Assembly (NCBI GenBank): GCA_013396525.1
Contig: VWYX01000014.1
Span: 1,922,001-1,986,000, forward strand
Length of the DNA stretch: 64,000 bases
From: Chaetorhynchus papuensis
Lineage: Eukaryota > Chordata > Aves > Passeriformes > Rhipiduridae
Direction of reading: 5' to 3'
Of the stretch, positions 12,777-26,899 are shown in pieces. The notes beneath the pieces are model-generated. The model was not told the origin of the DNA. It did not search any database and saw only the letters and a list, made by a program, of their open reading frames with translations. The position numbers were made by a program, and so were the translations under genes. Numbering within the stretch: the stretch's first letter is position 1; each line of letters starts with the position of its first letter.

Positions 12777-15700
12777 ACCTTTCAGGCAGATCTCATTTCT
12801 GTTTTTAAGGAATTTTGTACTGCGAGCCCCGAAACTTTCTTTTTTTTTTGATCATACAATAAATGAAAATGTGACTAGTTCAAATTTCCAAATGTCTTTT
12901 TATTTTTTTTATCCTCAGTATTTTGTGGATTAGAAGAAGTATCTTGGGGCTATTGCCACATATTACATTTAATATTCATATATCAAGAAACAATTTTATG
13001 TATTACAGCTACTTCTTTAAAAATACGTTAACGATGGTTACTATCGCATTCATAGAAATTCTCCCACAAAAGTGCTGGCTATTTGCACCTATTCTAACTT
13101 GTTGATTTTATTTCTGTATATGGTTATTTCAACATTTTCACAGATGAGAATTAATTTAATGCTCTGCCCATTTATTGTCTGAACCTCACCCTGAACTCAA
13201 TAAAATAGGACCATTGAGTGCAGAAGATAGCTGCAGTCAATCTAAGAATTGCAGGAAGTGTTAAAACAAAAATTCTTCAGTGCATTGTTTCGTGGATATG
13301 TGATTGTACAGACTTTTTTGATGCCGTGCTCAGACAATCTCACAAGGTGAATATTTTCAGCTTGGTATGCAGGAGTTTAGGTCAAAATAATCCAAAAATC
13401 ACAAAATAATTAAATGTATACCCATATTGTCAGGTATACCTTATAAAAGGCTAATTTAGTAAACACGGCTTCTTCCTGAAGTTTCTGCAGTGCTGATGTG
13501 ACCCGTGTGCCGTGGTGGTGCATCAGCTCTTGTACTGGAGAACTGGCCTGGGGCAGAGAACAGGTGGGGCAACACTCGGGTCAGGTAAACACCCAGGATC
13601 ATTCCCACTGGCAATCATGTGGAAGATATGATGGATTACTTGTGTTTCATCCTTCACAATTCTTTCTGTAAGCCTCTTCTATTAATTTAATTAACAGGTA
13701 CTTCTATTGTTTTCCAGGATACAAATGCTATTTGAGCAAAGGGGATCAGAGAAATAGGGAGTGTGACTGATTTAATAGCTTTGTACTTTTAGTTAGATAA
13801 GCCATTGAGGTATAATCTATCAGTTGTGGGTCTGATGTTATGGTGCACTGCTTCACTGAATCCATGGCCTTTCATAGCCAAAGAAGCTATTGCAAGGAAT
13901 GTAAGCAGCACCATCTTTTCATTTGTCCCAATTGTCTTTAATTAAAAATCTTCAATTGATTTGGCATAAGTGATGATTTGTAGAGATGTCACTAAAGTGA
14001 CAAATACATGTGTAAGAAATGTAAGGTGCATTGTGGTATCTTTTACCACGGCTGATTAAGCAAGTCCTGTTGCTATCATCATTCATTTACAACTGACTTT
14101 ACCCATGAAACTTATTTTTAGAATGGACTCTGTCCAAGCACAATGAACAATTAAGTTCCAAGTTTGCAAATGACAGTCGGTCCTCTTCTTTCCTGTTGTT
14201 CGTTTATCATTGTCTTGCTTATGGCCACTGTGATAATTTGAGATATAAAGTGATGGGGGTTTAGATTGCTTGGTATTTCTCATTCAGTGTACTGGTAGAA
14301 CTACAGAGGTAGGTATGATCATGTTGTCATTATATCTTCATTTTAATAACTTTAAAAAGAAAGGGAAATATTAAGGTAATGAAACTGCTGTGAATATGTG
14401 TCACGTGTTAAACAATGTGAAAATCAGTGAGAGAAAACAAAAATTAAATTTAAAATCCCTAAACACCTTGTGTAAGATTTTGCTGTTTTAAAGCAGGTAA
14501 CACAATCCTGGACACAAAGAAAATGTTAGAATAAATGCGTATGTTAATGACATTCCAGGTGCTTATCTAGAAGCAAAGTTGTATCAAAGAGTATTTTGTA
14601 AATTGTTAACAAGATACTGTTAATCTCCACGCTCTTCCTCCCCTCCCCGATCTATTTCATGTAATAGTTTGTCAGAAGGAGTCCAGACAGACCTTAATGA
14701 TTATGGTCCTTCAGGGTCTTTTGCAAAAGGAAAGGATGTGCCCTGTACACAATGTCATAGTTTTCAAGAAGATAATGAAATCTGCTGGAGTATGACTGCA
14801 TTGTTTCTAAATTACAGCTGTAAAGCATATAAAAGTCATGGTTCTGAAAAGAGCAGTAAAAACGGGATATGGAAGGGAATTACTTGGTCTTTAAGGGCAC
14901 AATTTGGCTGTGACTTATTCAAGAACAAAGGTTCAAATAGTTTATAAAGCAGAGTTGTGCCAGTAATTAATTAGGAAACTTCACACTTACTTCTTGTTCT
15001 TCACCTAATACCAAGGATCATAAGGATTTAAATAAAGAAATTAATCAAATTTCCACCACATGTCTCATCCTCAGAACAGTGGATTTCACATGTACATACA
15101 AACCTGGAGTACTTTGCTCTGCAGCAGATTCTGCTGGTTCAGAACCATCAAATCCCATTTCATCAATGATAATATGTGGTCCTGACTTTTGTTTTTGGGT
15201 ACTTGTATTCAATCTAATTTTCTAAGTTCATCTTGAGATGGAGTAAATAGTAATGAAATGCTATAGTGACGGGCTAAGAGTTATTCATAGTATTACTCAA
15301 GCAAAATAGGTTATTAAATTTGGTATTGGACAACACATTGTTATTGCCAAGCCATTTGGTAATAAGCAGTAGGATATCAGTCTGCTGGGAATACAATTAA
15401 ATGTGTGCTTTTCAAGAAGGCTGTGCTGTTGGCTAATGTTGATTTAGATAACTAAAACTAGAATTCTGCTTTATTAAGTAATGGTTTTGTTTTGCTGGAT
15501 TCATCATAATAAAATATGATATGAAACCAAGTGACAGTAGAAGTATAACATGCATGAACTTTGGCCATGATAGTCAGGATATCACAAAGCTGTGCTAGCT
15601 CTGTGCCTTCACTCTCTGCTTCCCTTTCATCAAAAGTATTATTGATCATTAATGCCAAAATGAAAAATAAAAGGTAGCAATTCATGTAAGAAAACTTTTG

Positions 15701-16383
15701 GATGGCAGTTGTTCTACATTAGGTGTAGTTAATGGCCATTTTTGCAACCACGAATGTAATATTTACATCCACTGAAATGCCAGAATTGATTAAATGGAAT
15801 AAGAGAAGAGTGATACCAGAAGCTCCAGAGCATTGTTTTTTGTAAATTTGATTGATGTTGATGGGGCATGTTTTGGATCTGCAGAATATTAGTAAGAAGA
15901 TGAAATAAAATCACAACTAGGCAAGCAGTTCATTACTTCTCTTGAGCTAAAAGAAAAAAGCAAAAAGAATGGTAGTGAATGAAATAATCAAATTTGCATC
16001 ACTGTATAAGCTCTGCATAGATTGACAGAGAAGGAAAATCATAGGTTATGATTAACATTAATAACACTTACATTGCTAAAGCAGTTGGCAGATACCAGCT
16101 AGAGATTCATTTAGAAACATTGCTTGTAGCTACTGAGAATGGTATTCAGCATCAAATACTTTGTATAAGAAATTTTCCCTGTCAAGCAAATGAAATGAAT
16201 TTAGCTTGCAGGAAAACATAAAGTGACAGAACAAAAGAAATGGAATGCAATTTGGGGTCCCAGAGATACGAAGAGCTTCTATTAAAGTTTTTTTTTAACA
16301 TCTGTCTACAAGTGTAAGATTTTTTTTCTTGTTTTACTTTTATTCTTCTTTTTTTTATTTTTGTATTTTGCAGTAATGTAGGT
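12777..16383. other. Unannotated non-coding sequence
   Basis: No gene or element recognised. Scattered T runs and short TAATTA motifs occur (for example near 13680-13700), with no repeat structure on the scale of hundreds of bases. Confidence 0.55.
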
Positions 16384-16460
16384 GTATGGAAAAAAAACGT
16401 TTTCTCTTAGTAGTACTAAAAGAAAAAAAAAGAAAGAACAAAAGAAAGAACAAAAAAATC
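16384..16460 (+). repeat. A-rich low-complexity tract with 12-bp tandem pair
   Basis: An A-rich stretch includes two adjacent copies of 'agaaagaacaaa' at 16431-16454. It follows a T-rich stretch at 16320-16370, so the two could pair as an imperfect inverted arrangement. No retroelement was recognised on either side. Confidence 0.6.
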
Positions 16461-19400
16461 CCTAAAATCCTGTCATCCCGGGAGATACTTGAGGAACAAA
16501 ATATCACCAGTATTGTTATCCAATGGGCAGTTGTCTTTCCCTTTCTTTTATTCTGTTCAATTCTTATTTTCTACCATTATTTCTTCTCCTATCTATGTGA
16601 AAAAGTACAGTATTTCCCCTGTTCAGTGTTGTTTGTAGGTTCCTTTTATTCCAGAGTCTGACATTTGAACTTCCTAGAAAAAAAAGGAATATTATTTGTC
16701 TATGCTTTATAAGCAATCTTCGCTATTGCAGAGACAACTTTAATCAGTCAGTTCTCAGTTGTGAATCTCTGGTGCCAGAAGTTGCTCCACCATCCATGGG
16801 TCTATTCTGGTCTAGTTACGGACTCCTCTTCCTGGCCCATTCCCATGGGTGTGCTGGACAGCACAGCCCTCCTGGAGGAATTGCTTGGCAGCTGAGAGAG
16901 CAGAGGTGCTGGCACACGTGTTCCTAAACATTGTGGTAGTCAACTTCAAAGGAATTTATCAGTGGGTTCTCTCGGCAGCATGTCCTCTTTCACAGTAGAA
17001 AATAAATCTAGAAACTTAACCTTGAAGTTTTCACAACACTGGAGTTTGATTGTTGAGAGCTGAACACTGATTTAGACTTCAAATGATTCAGGAATTGCTG
17101 AAATATTAACTATTCTTTCTTGCGTCCATACTCCTCTAAATTGTGAGGTATCAAAGTTTTAATATTCACCTAGCTTAGCAACTTCTTAAATTACTATTGT
17201 ACTTTAGTGATGAAAGGAATGCATAAGGCTATGTACTTTATTCTATCAGGCATCACAGGGGAGGTAGGCTTGTGAATGTTCCTGTGTAAAAATAATCTCC
17301 TGTATTATCAGAAGTGCAGGTATGAAAAAACTTCATTTTACTATAAAACATTCAGCAGGAGTGTATGTAAAGAAAAAAAAGCTTGGCTTTTAATTGATGC
17401 TTTTAATGCTTAGCTATGCACGATTAGTGTCACCATCAAATCAGCTTGAATGCACTTACAGAGAACATTACTATATTAATTTAACAACATTTATGATTTT
17501 ATGAAGGAAGTCCTACTATTGACCCTCATGGGAAGGAAATGTAAGTTGGATCTGAGGTGCATAGGGTCTTGAAAAAATAAATCAAAAAAAAGTTGTAAGC
17601 TAGTTATGAGAAGTGAAAACATCAAGCAGCATTAAAATTCTTTTTTAACTTGCTTTTGCATTTCAGGGTAGGCACACTGATGAAGATGGTGTATTCTGTA
17701 GAGGATACAAAGGGTAGAACTGTCAAAAATTAACTCCTTTTCAACAGCAAAAAAACATCAATTGAAATTTCTTTCTAACACCGTTATTGACTTTCTTTTT
17801 AATTTTTTTTCACAGAGGATCTTTCTCAAAGCTGGAAGTGAGGAAGAAATCTTTGCACATCTTGGCTTGGATTATGTTGAACCATGGGAAAGGAATGCTT
17901 AAAATGTTTTGCCAGTGTACATTCATCAGTAGACAGCAATGGCCTTTCTGCCCATCTTGCAGTCTGGTTTCGCTATACATGCATATACATAATACGTGTT
18001 TCTATGACAACTAAAAAAATGAAATAAGTATTAGAAGCCATTTGCACATGCTAATGTTCATAGAAGATAAGAGTTTAAGTTTTTCAAGATCTTTTCCAAT
18101 CTTTTCTGGTTTTGAAGTTTCTGTGTGGGAGGGATAAGACTGAGCTTGTTTTGGGGGGAAAACTTGGAACTGGAGAGATTTTTGCTTATGGTAGGAATTT
18201 AACATTAATATGAACAATACTTGCTTTTTAAAATAGTCTGCTATAACAATACGTAAATAATTCAAAACATTTGAGCTGAGTCAAAACATTACTGAAATGT
18301 ATGCTGGTCTGTAACTGCATTTCTTACGTATTTTGCTGAATCTGTGTATGAAATTGCTCAGTATATAAGTCTTAATGACCTAGGCAGTAACTGCTTCGCA
18401 GTCTCAGCAACTTGAGGCTTCAGTTGTAATATTTTCCCAGGTAGGGCACCATTCTACAAAAACTGTAAACAAGTTGATAATTCAGTGAGAGTTAAAAAAC
18501 ATTTGACAGGAAGGGGTTTTGAAAGGAAAAGTGGAATAACTCCGTAGCAATCTTCAATTGTGCAGAAAAATACTGTAAATTTAGAATGCTGATTTGGACT
18601 AAAGAAGATTCAAATTATGTGGGGTGATGGTCCTCAATCAGGAATTTGAATCATATCAGTTTGAAGCATGAAAACCCCTGTTTTAACAGTCAGGCTGGTG
18701 ACTGCTCCAAGACAAAAGATTTTAATTATCTGTGCTCAATTTAGATAGCTGGAAATTTATTTATTAGTAAGTGTAAATGCATTGGAATGAGATTTTACTT
18801 GAGCTGTTGGGCTATTGGCTGCTCTAGAGTGGTATTCCCCCTCTTCCGTCAAAATTCATCTAGGATGTGAGAGGCTTTCTGATAAAAGCCCTACGAGATA
18901 TTTTGGTTTCAGAAAATGTCCAGGTAGCTCTTGTGACCGTAGTGATAATGAAGGATTTATAATATGTTTATCCTTTAATAAACAGGGGCATTCAGCGCTT
19001 TAGGAAATGAAGCTATTTACAGATCATTTGTCATTTGTAGAATAAAGGTGACTGAGAACACGAGGACTGGTCAAATAATTTTCTTTCTTAGAAGTCTGAA
19101 CTTTTTTCCTCTGTTGAGACTGACTACACCTCTTGACATGATGGGGAAAGAATGGCAATGACAGGACTGTGCACAACAGTGATTACTGACAGTAAAGCCT
19201 TCCCATATTCAAACAATATTTGATACTAAGAAACAATATGCTTAATTTTTTTACTCATTACTTCCAACTGGGGAATAGACTTTTAGAGGACTATGTTGTA
19301 AACTATTCTAAAACTTCAGTCAGGGTTGTAGAAAAATGGGATAATGGCAGGAACTTGCTTCTTGCCTGTTTCAATAAAACCATCCTACTTAAGTACAGTT

Positions 19401-20164
19401 TTGCTAACTGAGCTGAAAATACAGTGCTACTTCCTAAACTCCTCTAACTATAAAGCACTGGCATTGCTTCTTGCTTTATAGTGCTGATGTATGAAGCATC
19501 TTCTCTGTGTTTTTCATCAGGATGCTGAAACTTAAGTAGCAGTGACATTTTTCAGTCCTAATGGAGGAAAACAAAAGCTGTGTAACCTTGTCTGAATATT
19601 CTTTCTACTTGGCCAACATTTATCAGAAATTATACATTCCAGTTGTGCTGTTTCTGCAAACTTCAAGACACACATGAAATATCAAACATTCTGAATTCCA
19701 CATAAAGAAATAACTCCCATCTTGGCTGCCTATGTGTCACTTATAATTATACCACCTGTGAGAGAAAAGATACCAACACAAGTTCTGTCATCTCCTCCGA
19801 GACTGGAAGAAATCAGCATATCACTTTATTCTTTTATTTCCCTCAATTTTTCTGAACTTTAGAATACATCTTACAGATTACTCACTGAATCAACTACTAT
19901 AAAAAATTTTGGAACTGATAAATGAGGGGTTGTGTTATAGAGAAGAACAGATTAGATGACCGGGATGGTTTGACCATGAAGACGATGGCTTCTCTCGTGC
20001 ACACCCTCACTGGAGAAGCTGCTACCCCAGTCACTATCACAGGTACTATGTGCAGGACCATCCCTGGTTGCACCAGCCAAACCAGCCAGCTGACACTATA
20101 GTCAGAAAAGATAAAAGTCATGCAGGAGAGCTGGGATGGAACAGGTTAAAGGAAATAAAACCTT
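16461..20164. other. Unannotated non-coding sequence
   Basis: No gene or element recognised. A modestly GC-richer patch lies at about 16770-16920. The inverted repeat at 19447-19482 is listed separately. The first 250 bases upstream of the CR1 fragment at 20165 (19900-20160) may belong to the same insertion but are too decayed to align by eye. Confidence 0.5.
19447..19482. repeat. 11-bp perfect inverted repeat with 14-nt loop
   Basis: The arms actataaagca (19447-19457) and tgctttatagt (19472-19482) are exact reverse complements around a 14-base loop. The stem could fold as a small hairpin in RNA from either strand. It is too short for a typical microRNA precursor, and the flanks do not extend the pairing. 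Confidence 0.6.
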
Positions 20165-20500
20165 TTTCAGCTGAGCATATCTGGATCCATGAGCTAGTGA
20201 AACTCCCTCTAGTGTGATGGAACTCTTGGAGTCAGTGGCAGAGAATTCATGAAGGACAGATGAGGCCTCGGGGCCTGGAAAGGGCAAGGACAGACCAATG
20301 TTTTTAATAGGAGGAAGGGAAGAGAATTTCAGATCAGTGCACTTAATACCTCCTAAATTGCTAGAATGATTAATAGACTGTGTTTTTAAAGCACCTAGAG
20401 GAAAATAAAGTGGTAAGTTATTGGTAACTTGTTCATCAGAAACAAATCATACCAAACTAATTCAGTTGTAAAATCCCTGGAGGCTGTTATTTAAAAAGCC
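20165..20500 (+). mobile_element. Ancient CR1 ORF2 fragment (reverse-transcriptase fingers region)
   Basis: Several blocks line up in order with the CR1 ORF2 text that leads into the reverse transcriptase. First 'gaattcatgaaggaca', then 'cctggaaagggcaag' (the conserved Trp-Lys block). Next, in one frame, comes the motif ENFRSVHLIPPKLLE, matching the typical NYRPVSLTSVPGK-like motif. Near 20430-20455 'aacaaatcataccaaactaa' corresponds to the NKSCQTNL-type motif. Stops and frame changes interrupt every frame, so this is dead. Divergence is far higher than in the 3' ends at 6.3 and 48.3 kb, so this insertion is older. Confidence 0.75.
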
Positions 20501-22090
20501 TGGCCCTCCTCCCCTGCTTCTACACCAAGGCAATTTGGCAAGTATTGAGTAGAGAAGGATCACTGGTTTAATAAGCATCTACATACTAACTCTCTAAGAA
20601 TTAATCTGTAACCTTATCTCTGGGAAAAAAGGGAAAAGTAAAAGGAAAGCCACTGTTTTTTGGTTTGTTTTCTTTTTTCATGGTTTGAAGTAATATATGA
20701 TTTGTCAAATAATCTCCTAAGGCAAAGGCAATGAGATATATTTAGTTTGGTGGGTAATAATGTAGTTAATGTCTAAAGGACTAATGCACTGAAGGAAGAG
20801 CTAATTCTATCTACACAGCTCTACAAAATTGCAAAGCTGGGAAAGCTAACTACTTATACAGCTGAAGCCACATGGACTTTCTGCAAATAACTGGAAACCT
20901 GAGAACTGCTGCTACTTTGAATAAATAACTCCAGAATGTTTAAAAAAGATTTACATATATTCCCCAAATGAAATGTCTTTTCTACGGGGGCAGAATTATT
21001 TGGCCTTCTCAGCTGAGGCCATCTTATTCCTTGGTACGAAATATATTCTTTAGCTTTTTGAACAGCTATTTCTATCTCTTACAGTTTTCTTTGGCAACTG
21101 CAGTAAAAATAACCAGGTCCTGGGTCTAACAGGTTAATTGAAGTCACATAAACAAATGAAGACAGAGAGCTCTGTAAACCGTCCTTAAGAGGAAGCAGTC
21201 TTTAGCCCTGCTCTGCAGGTGCACAAAGTGTCTTTTGCTTTAATCGGGATGCATCAAATGTAACTTGTTTTAGCTGAAGAGGCTCCTTAGGTGTACAGTA
21301 GGACATCCTTGATAACAGCTGTGGAATACTGTAAAAATGTGTGTTGTGTCACCCTGACCTAAGGCCCTCTGCTAAAGCCAATCAGAGATACCACCTCATA
21401 AAATGTCAAACAATAACTGGAAAGGGCTTGAATGCTGTTCAAACCCCTCAGAATACTTAATTTAGAAATCTATTTAATGACTCCTTCAAGAAATGTGTAT
21501 TATAGGCAACCCATAAAATCTAACACTGTATTTCAGTGGGTGCCCCCAAACAAATACTATTCTCAAATACTATTGGTGATACAGAAACTCCTCATGTGTG
21601 GCACTGAGGGGTGGTGATGCTGAACTACATATTCCAGAAGCCCAGATGCCTCAGGGAAATCACTTGGCTCATGAGACTCAATCCCACCTTGCAGGTGGTG
21701 ACTGACCATGGGGAGAGAGGGAGAGAAGGAGAGAGAATATGTGTTGGGTAAGTACGAAGTCTCTCAGTTTTCTGTGTTTTAGTAAACAAATACACTTATT
21801 TGAAAAGCAAGCTACTTTTTTTTAATGGTTGCAGACATTTGATTGCAGTTCCTTCATGACTGTGCAGCAAAAAATAATACTACATGGTATATTTCCTTTT
21901 GTGTTTCATTCTCTCCAAAATCAACATGCTGATTCAAAGGGATTTTTGGAAATGGCAAAGCTTCCCAGATCCTTTCCCACCATTTTGACATTTTAAGAGA
22001 ACAATATTTATATGAAACCAACTCAGACATATTTTTATTAAATAAATAAAGCCTTTTTAGCAGGACTAGCATAATTTCAAGTGTTTGTTG

Positions 22091-22112
22091 CTATATATAT
22101 ATACATACATAG
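22091..22112 (+). repeat. Short (TA)n/(CATA)n run
   Basis: A run of TA dinucleotides passes directly into three CATA-like units. It is short and has no evident role. Confidence 0.8.
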
Positions 22113-25100
22113 TATGTCTGAATTATACTAAGTCTTCTGTCGGCTTCAGTGTCTTTTCCTCTTAAGGAAGCTATGCATTAAGATATAATAGAAAATAGCA
22201 AGAAGGAACTCAATTTTTTAAAAATTGATGATTTCTCTGCTGGGGAGATTATATTCCAGAAATTGGTGGTTGCAACACTGAGGGGAAAAAAAGGAAATAA
22301 TAAAAAATCACCCAGCACTTTGAAAATAAAATAATAATCTTCATATTTTTCTAATGACTAAAAGAGAGATGACTTGGAATTTTCTTCACAGCTGGGTAGA
22401 TACAACTTCAGAAATGGAGCTTGACGAGGTTATGTAATTGTGTGACTAGGTAGGAGTGTTTCTGCAGTTGGAAACTGTTGCTGATGATATAAGTCTCAAA
22501 GTGTTCCATTTTTAGTAGCCTAAGGATGGGTTGAAAGACCACTTGGGCCTGTGGCTTCCATAAGTGTACTCTATAAATCCCACACTTCAACGTGCAATGG
22601 TGGAGAAATTTTGCCTTTGCATTCCTCTGACACACAAAAGATCAAAAAGTGTTGAGAGGATACCTGGGATGTACTGCTTCCAGTGATCCTGAAATCCTTT
22701 GGTTCTGCTTTAAACTATATTATGATATATGAATTGGGTTTCTATGTTTTAAACTAAACTAAGGAATCAGAGACATAATTCGCTGCCTTTTGTCCTTTTA
22801 CAGTATGCTTTTAAACATGTTAAAGACTGCTAGAAAGTGTATTTTGTGTTGGCGTTATGTGAGTGGGAAGTGGTTGTTTTGGAAACCCTTACAGACTGGT
22901 TGCAGGGCTGTAGCTGTTGCAGGGCTCTTGACAAATGATTGATGATTTAATTTGAATCCTTCACTATAGCAGCACTAAAAAAGAAGTCGAATACCATAAG
23001 TATCAGTGTCCTTTCAGACAAGATATCACAATCACAGAAGGAATATGGGTGTTTTTCTCCCATTAATCTCACCCCTTACCCCCAGTTAGATTTGATTTCA
23101 TGAGGGGACAGGTACACATATCTGAAGGACTCCACTGTCAACCACAGAACAAGTGCTCTCCTCCCCCCTCTTGAAAAGGCTCACAACCCCTTTCTCTACC
23201 TACTCACCTGAATGACCCAGAGGTTCCCTTTGACCACATATGACCAGGAAATGGGACATTGAACAGTGGCAATTAAAGGGGCCTAATGAACTCTATATTT
23301 TAAAAATGTGCTGCAAAACCTCCTGGTGCATGTGTGTATATAGGGAAAGATTTTCAAAAGCACTCGAGTGAGAAAGAAACTGTAGATGGGTGGGCCACTC
23401 CACTTTGAAATTTAGTGACAGATGGCTGCTAAGACAATCTACACTGGATGACAAATGACTATACATTAAAGCTTTCAAAAGACAAAAAAAAAGTCTCCAA
23501 GAACCATTTGAACTGAAGTTTAATGATCATACAAAATTACCAGCAAATCAAGAATCGCAAGCTTTTAAAAAGAAGGGCTGGGCAGAGAATAAACATTCCT
23601 CTAATGTAAGGGAGGGATGAACCGATAGGAAGATTATCAGAGCCCTCAGTGATGAACTTAATATTGCAATTATTGCACTCCCTAAGAAGTCAAAAGAAGA
23701 ACCTCAGTGAGTTGTATTAAATCCCTCTAGAAGCAAGCATTTCTCATGCCAAATAAGATGGGTACCTAAAGATCCCTGAAAAACTAACTTTTGTGCACAA
23801 GGTATGACAAATTAACCACAGACAAATGGGAAAGAATAACAAAAAAGAATAATGATGAACTCTTATGAGTTACAAGTTTTAACATAAGGTTGTAATATTT
23901 GTAAAGCAATAATGGAGGCTCAACTGAGAGCTGAAGTATATCACATTAAATGAATAGAGTTGAAGAAAAAAAAATGACTTGTGGTATGAGAGACATCTGT
24001 CTCAGTGGTCTAGTTGTGAAAAACCATTATTATGGGTAATGATTTCTTGCTTTTGGGAAAGGGGAATAGTATCTTCAAAAGTATCCAGCTTGCAGAATCT
24101 ATAATCTCAGCAATTCCTTTTAAAAGAAGCAAAGAGGATTGACAGTTATTCTTATTGCAACAGGACAACTGTTCATTTTCCCTTTTTAGTTCTTCAAAAA
24201 GATCATAGAAACAGCCATATGATGTTGAGTACTGGTTGAATTTCACTGTAAAAAATTCATCTAAAAGCAGACAGAGACAACAATCTCAAATTATGCTGAT
24301 ATATCAATCATAGTATGCCACGGGGTTCTCTAAGGGAGCAGAATTTTAAGCCTAAAATTCTTAGCTTTTTATATGTGTGATTCATACTCTTGCTGTTGTA
24401 TGGATTTCTGGTTGTAAAACGGACAGGTCACGTTTTAGCTTTTGATCCTCATATAAAGCTCATTAAGAAAGCATTATTAGGAATTTCAGTGCCTCATGCA
24501 ACCAGAGGTCTTTTCAACACTGTGTCCTTTCTTTGATCTGGGTTTTTTTTCACAATTTGTACAACACTTTCTTAGCCCCTAAGTGCTCAATTAAACATTT
24601 TAGGCATTTCTGTGCAAAACCAAGCAAACAGTGTAAGAAGAAATATTAAGACACCCAACAGCAGCACAGGGTTGGGCAATGATTGACTCACTTTATGAGG
24701 AGGTGTTTATTCTCATGCAGCACAAACCAGACTTTAGGCTTCTGAATCAGAAGACCCATTTCAGCTACACTGGACTGATTTTAAACTGATGAGAACTATT
24801 GCCCTTAAAGAAGGCTGGGCTTTTTTGTGCCAGGGAAAGAACTGCTTTGTGCCTGCAATGTCTGTGTGGGATGAAACTCGTGGAAGAAAAAAAGCAATCT
24901 GACAATAGGATGTTTATTTGAATCAAGATAAACCTGTAATCATAATCAGAAAGTAAACAAACAGATAAATCATTTGTGTGAAAATATACCTTGGATCCTG
25001 TAAAAACAGAATACTGTTGGGACCTACCTGCACATATTATTTATTCTATTCCTTTTAGGAAGTTATGTAGCAGGGCATTCCAGATACTTGTTAGTGACCT

Positions 25101-26882
25101 CCTAGATTCCAGGATCCTAAAATAATGGGAAAAATAATGTAACTTGAGAATAAAATCCAAAATAATTTGGATTTTTTTTTTTTATTTAACAGGACCATCA
25201 TCATGCTCAAGAATAGTCAAGATACTAACATTATCTGGCAACGTGTTGTTCAACTTGTGGTTATTTCACTTTATTAATGCCTGTGAGGACTTAATAAAGT
25301 AAGTTTATCTAGTTTTCTTGATAAGAATGTATTACTCAAAAGTAGTTCACATTTAGAAAATTTGGAATTCTTGCAAAAGTAAGAATTATCCAACTTTTTG
25401 AATTTTTAAACTTTGAAGTTTAATGTTTAACAACCAAAACCCAAATAAGTAGGCACAGAACAGACAAGGGTAATAAAAAATTGTTACCTTTCTGGCCCCT
25501 TTCTTTTTATTCTTGGGGATTTTTTTTCTAAATCTTATCTTTAAATAAGAAAAATCTTATCTTTGTGTGCAGCTGAGAAAAGAAATTTGATTTTTTGATT
25601 GTATTATCAAACTAACTGATTTACACAAAGATGCTATGGTTATTAAAAATATCAAAACACAAAACTCAGTTTATGGAATGCATTAGCATTCACAACTGAT
25701 AATGCAAATGTGAATTATATCACAGTACACTCAGTATACCATCTGCTCCAGAAAGAAAAACATCTGTTGGTAAATGTAAACTGTGGAGCTTATGTGGTAT
25801 GCAATATGTTCCGATACTGTATGGAATAAATAAATTGGACGTTGACAATCTATTATGTTAGAAGCATTCAATACTTTCTTATCTTGAAAAGGGGAAAAAG
25901 CTCAGCTGCAAGTGTGTTTTGAGATGGTAGAGGAAATTATTGTGCCATGTCCCATCCAGATGGCTTTTGCTGAAGCCAGTCACTGACAGACTGCTGCAAT
26001 CATCATCAGCAGTTATGAGAGGCTTTAAACCAGCATGAGCATAGATGAATATACTTCTCTGCAGTAGAAGTTTCTGTGCTTGAATTTTCATGACGGTGAT
26101 GACACTGCAATTTGTGACATTGTTGGAATTGGCTGTATTTTCTGGCTTCTGGGGTGAAAACCATGAGCATGAAAAATGTATATTCACATGTACAAATGAT
26201 AAAGAAGACTGTTGTATCTTTGAAAATACAGCTATAATCTCGTGTTGATGCTTTTTTTAAATTTTAATATGCTGCACAGATATAAAAATGGAAAATAGAC
26301 ACTAGTTTTTGAGTTCTAAGGGCCATGATAGCCCTTATAAGATCTAATGTAATCTTATACAATCAAGCTCTTGTAAAATCTAATGGGTTTTTTTCCTGAT
26401 TTAGAGTATCCTGTTTTCACATTCATTTGTTCAATACATTTTGAGCAATTAGACAAAGATTTTTTTTTTACCTACAACTGAATGTGACAGATGAGGCAGA
26501 GGTAAAAGTCTGGGAACGGCACTGGCAAATGCATCCATATGTAATGTACTGTACTGCAGAAATTTCCTTGACAACTCTCCTTTCATTCCTTGTCAACTTA
26601 TGGAAAGCTCAAAGAGTTTTTCACATATTTAACAAACTGTTAAGTATACAGAAATGCATATTTGGCCATATATCTAAAAAGGCAGAAAACTTGTTCAAAA
26701 TGTCGGGATTTCTATTTGAGTTTAAACTTTTTCTTTTCCTCCACATTATGAGGAGGGATTTATCATAATCTGTTGTTAAACAAGTCAAAATAACATTTGT
26801 GCTAGTGATAGTTTCCAGGTTCTGTTTGTTTAAGCATCTTAAAATGCAGTGTTTATTTGCAAAGGAATATAAACCCTCCTGT

Positions 26883-26899
26883 GGTTACCATTGGTAACC
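26883..26899. repeat. 17-bp palindrome, ggttacca-t-tggtaacc
   Basis: Two 8-bp arms, exact reverse complements, flank a single central T. The second arm is followed by another 'attgg', giving three closely spaced ATTGG/CCATT-type words. The arm contains GTTACC/GGTAAC, a form seen in several dimer-binding sites, but no factor can be assigned from sequence alone. Confidence 0.6.

Noticed and set aside
12661..12933. 90-codon open frame rich in Phe, Leu and Ser
   Set aside because: It is the translation of the CTTT microsatellite.
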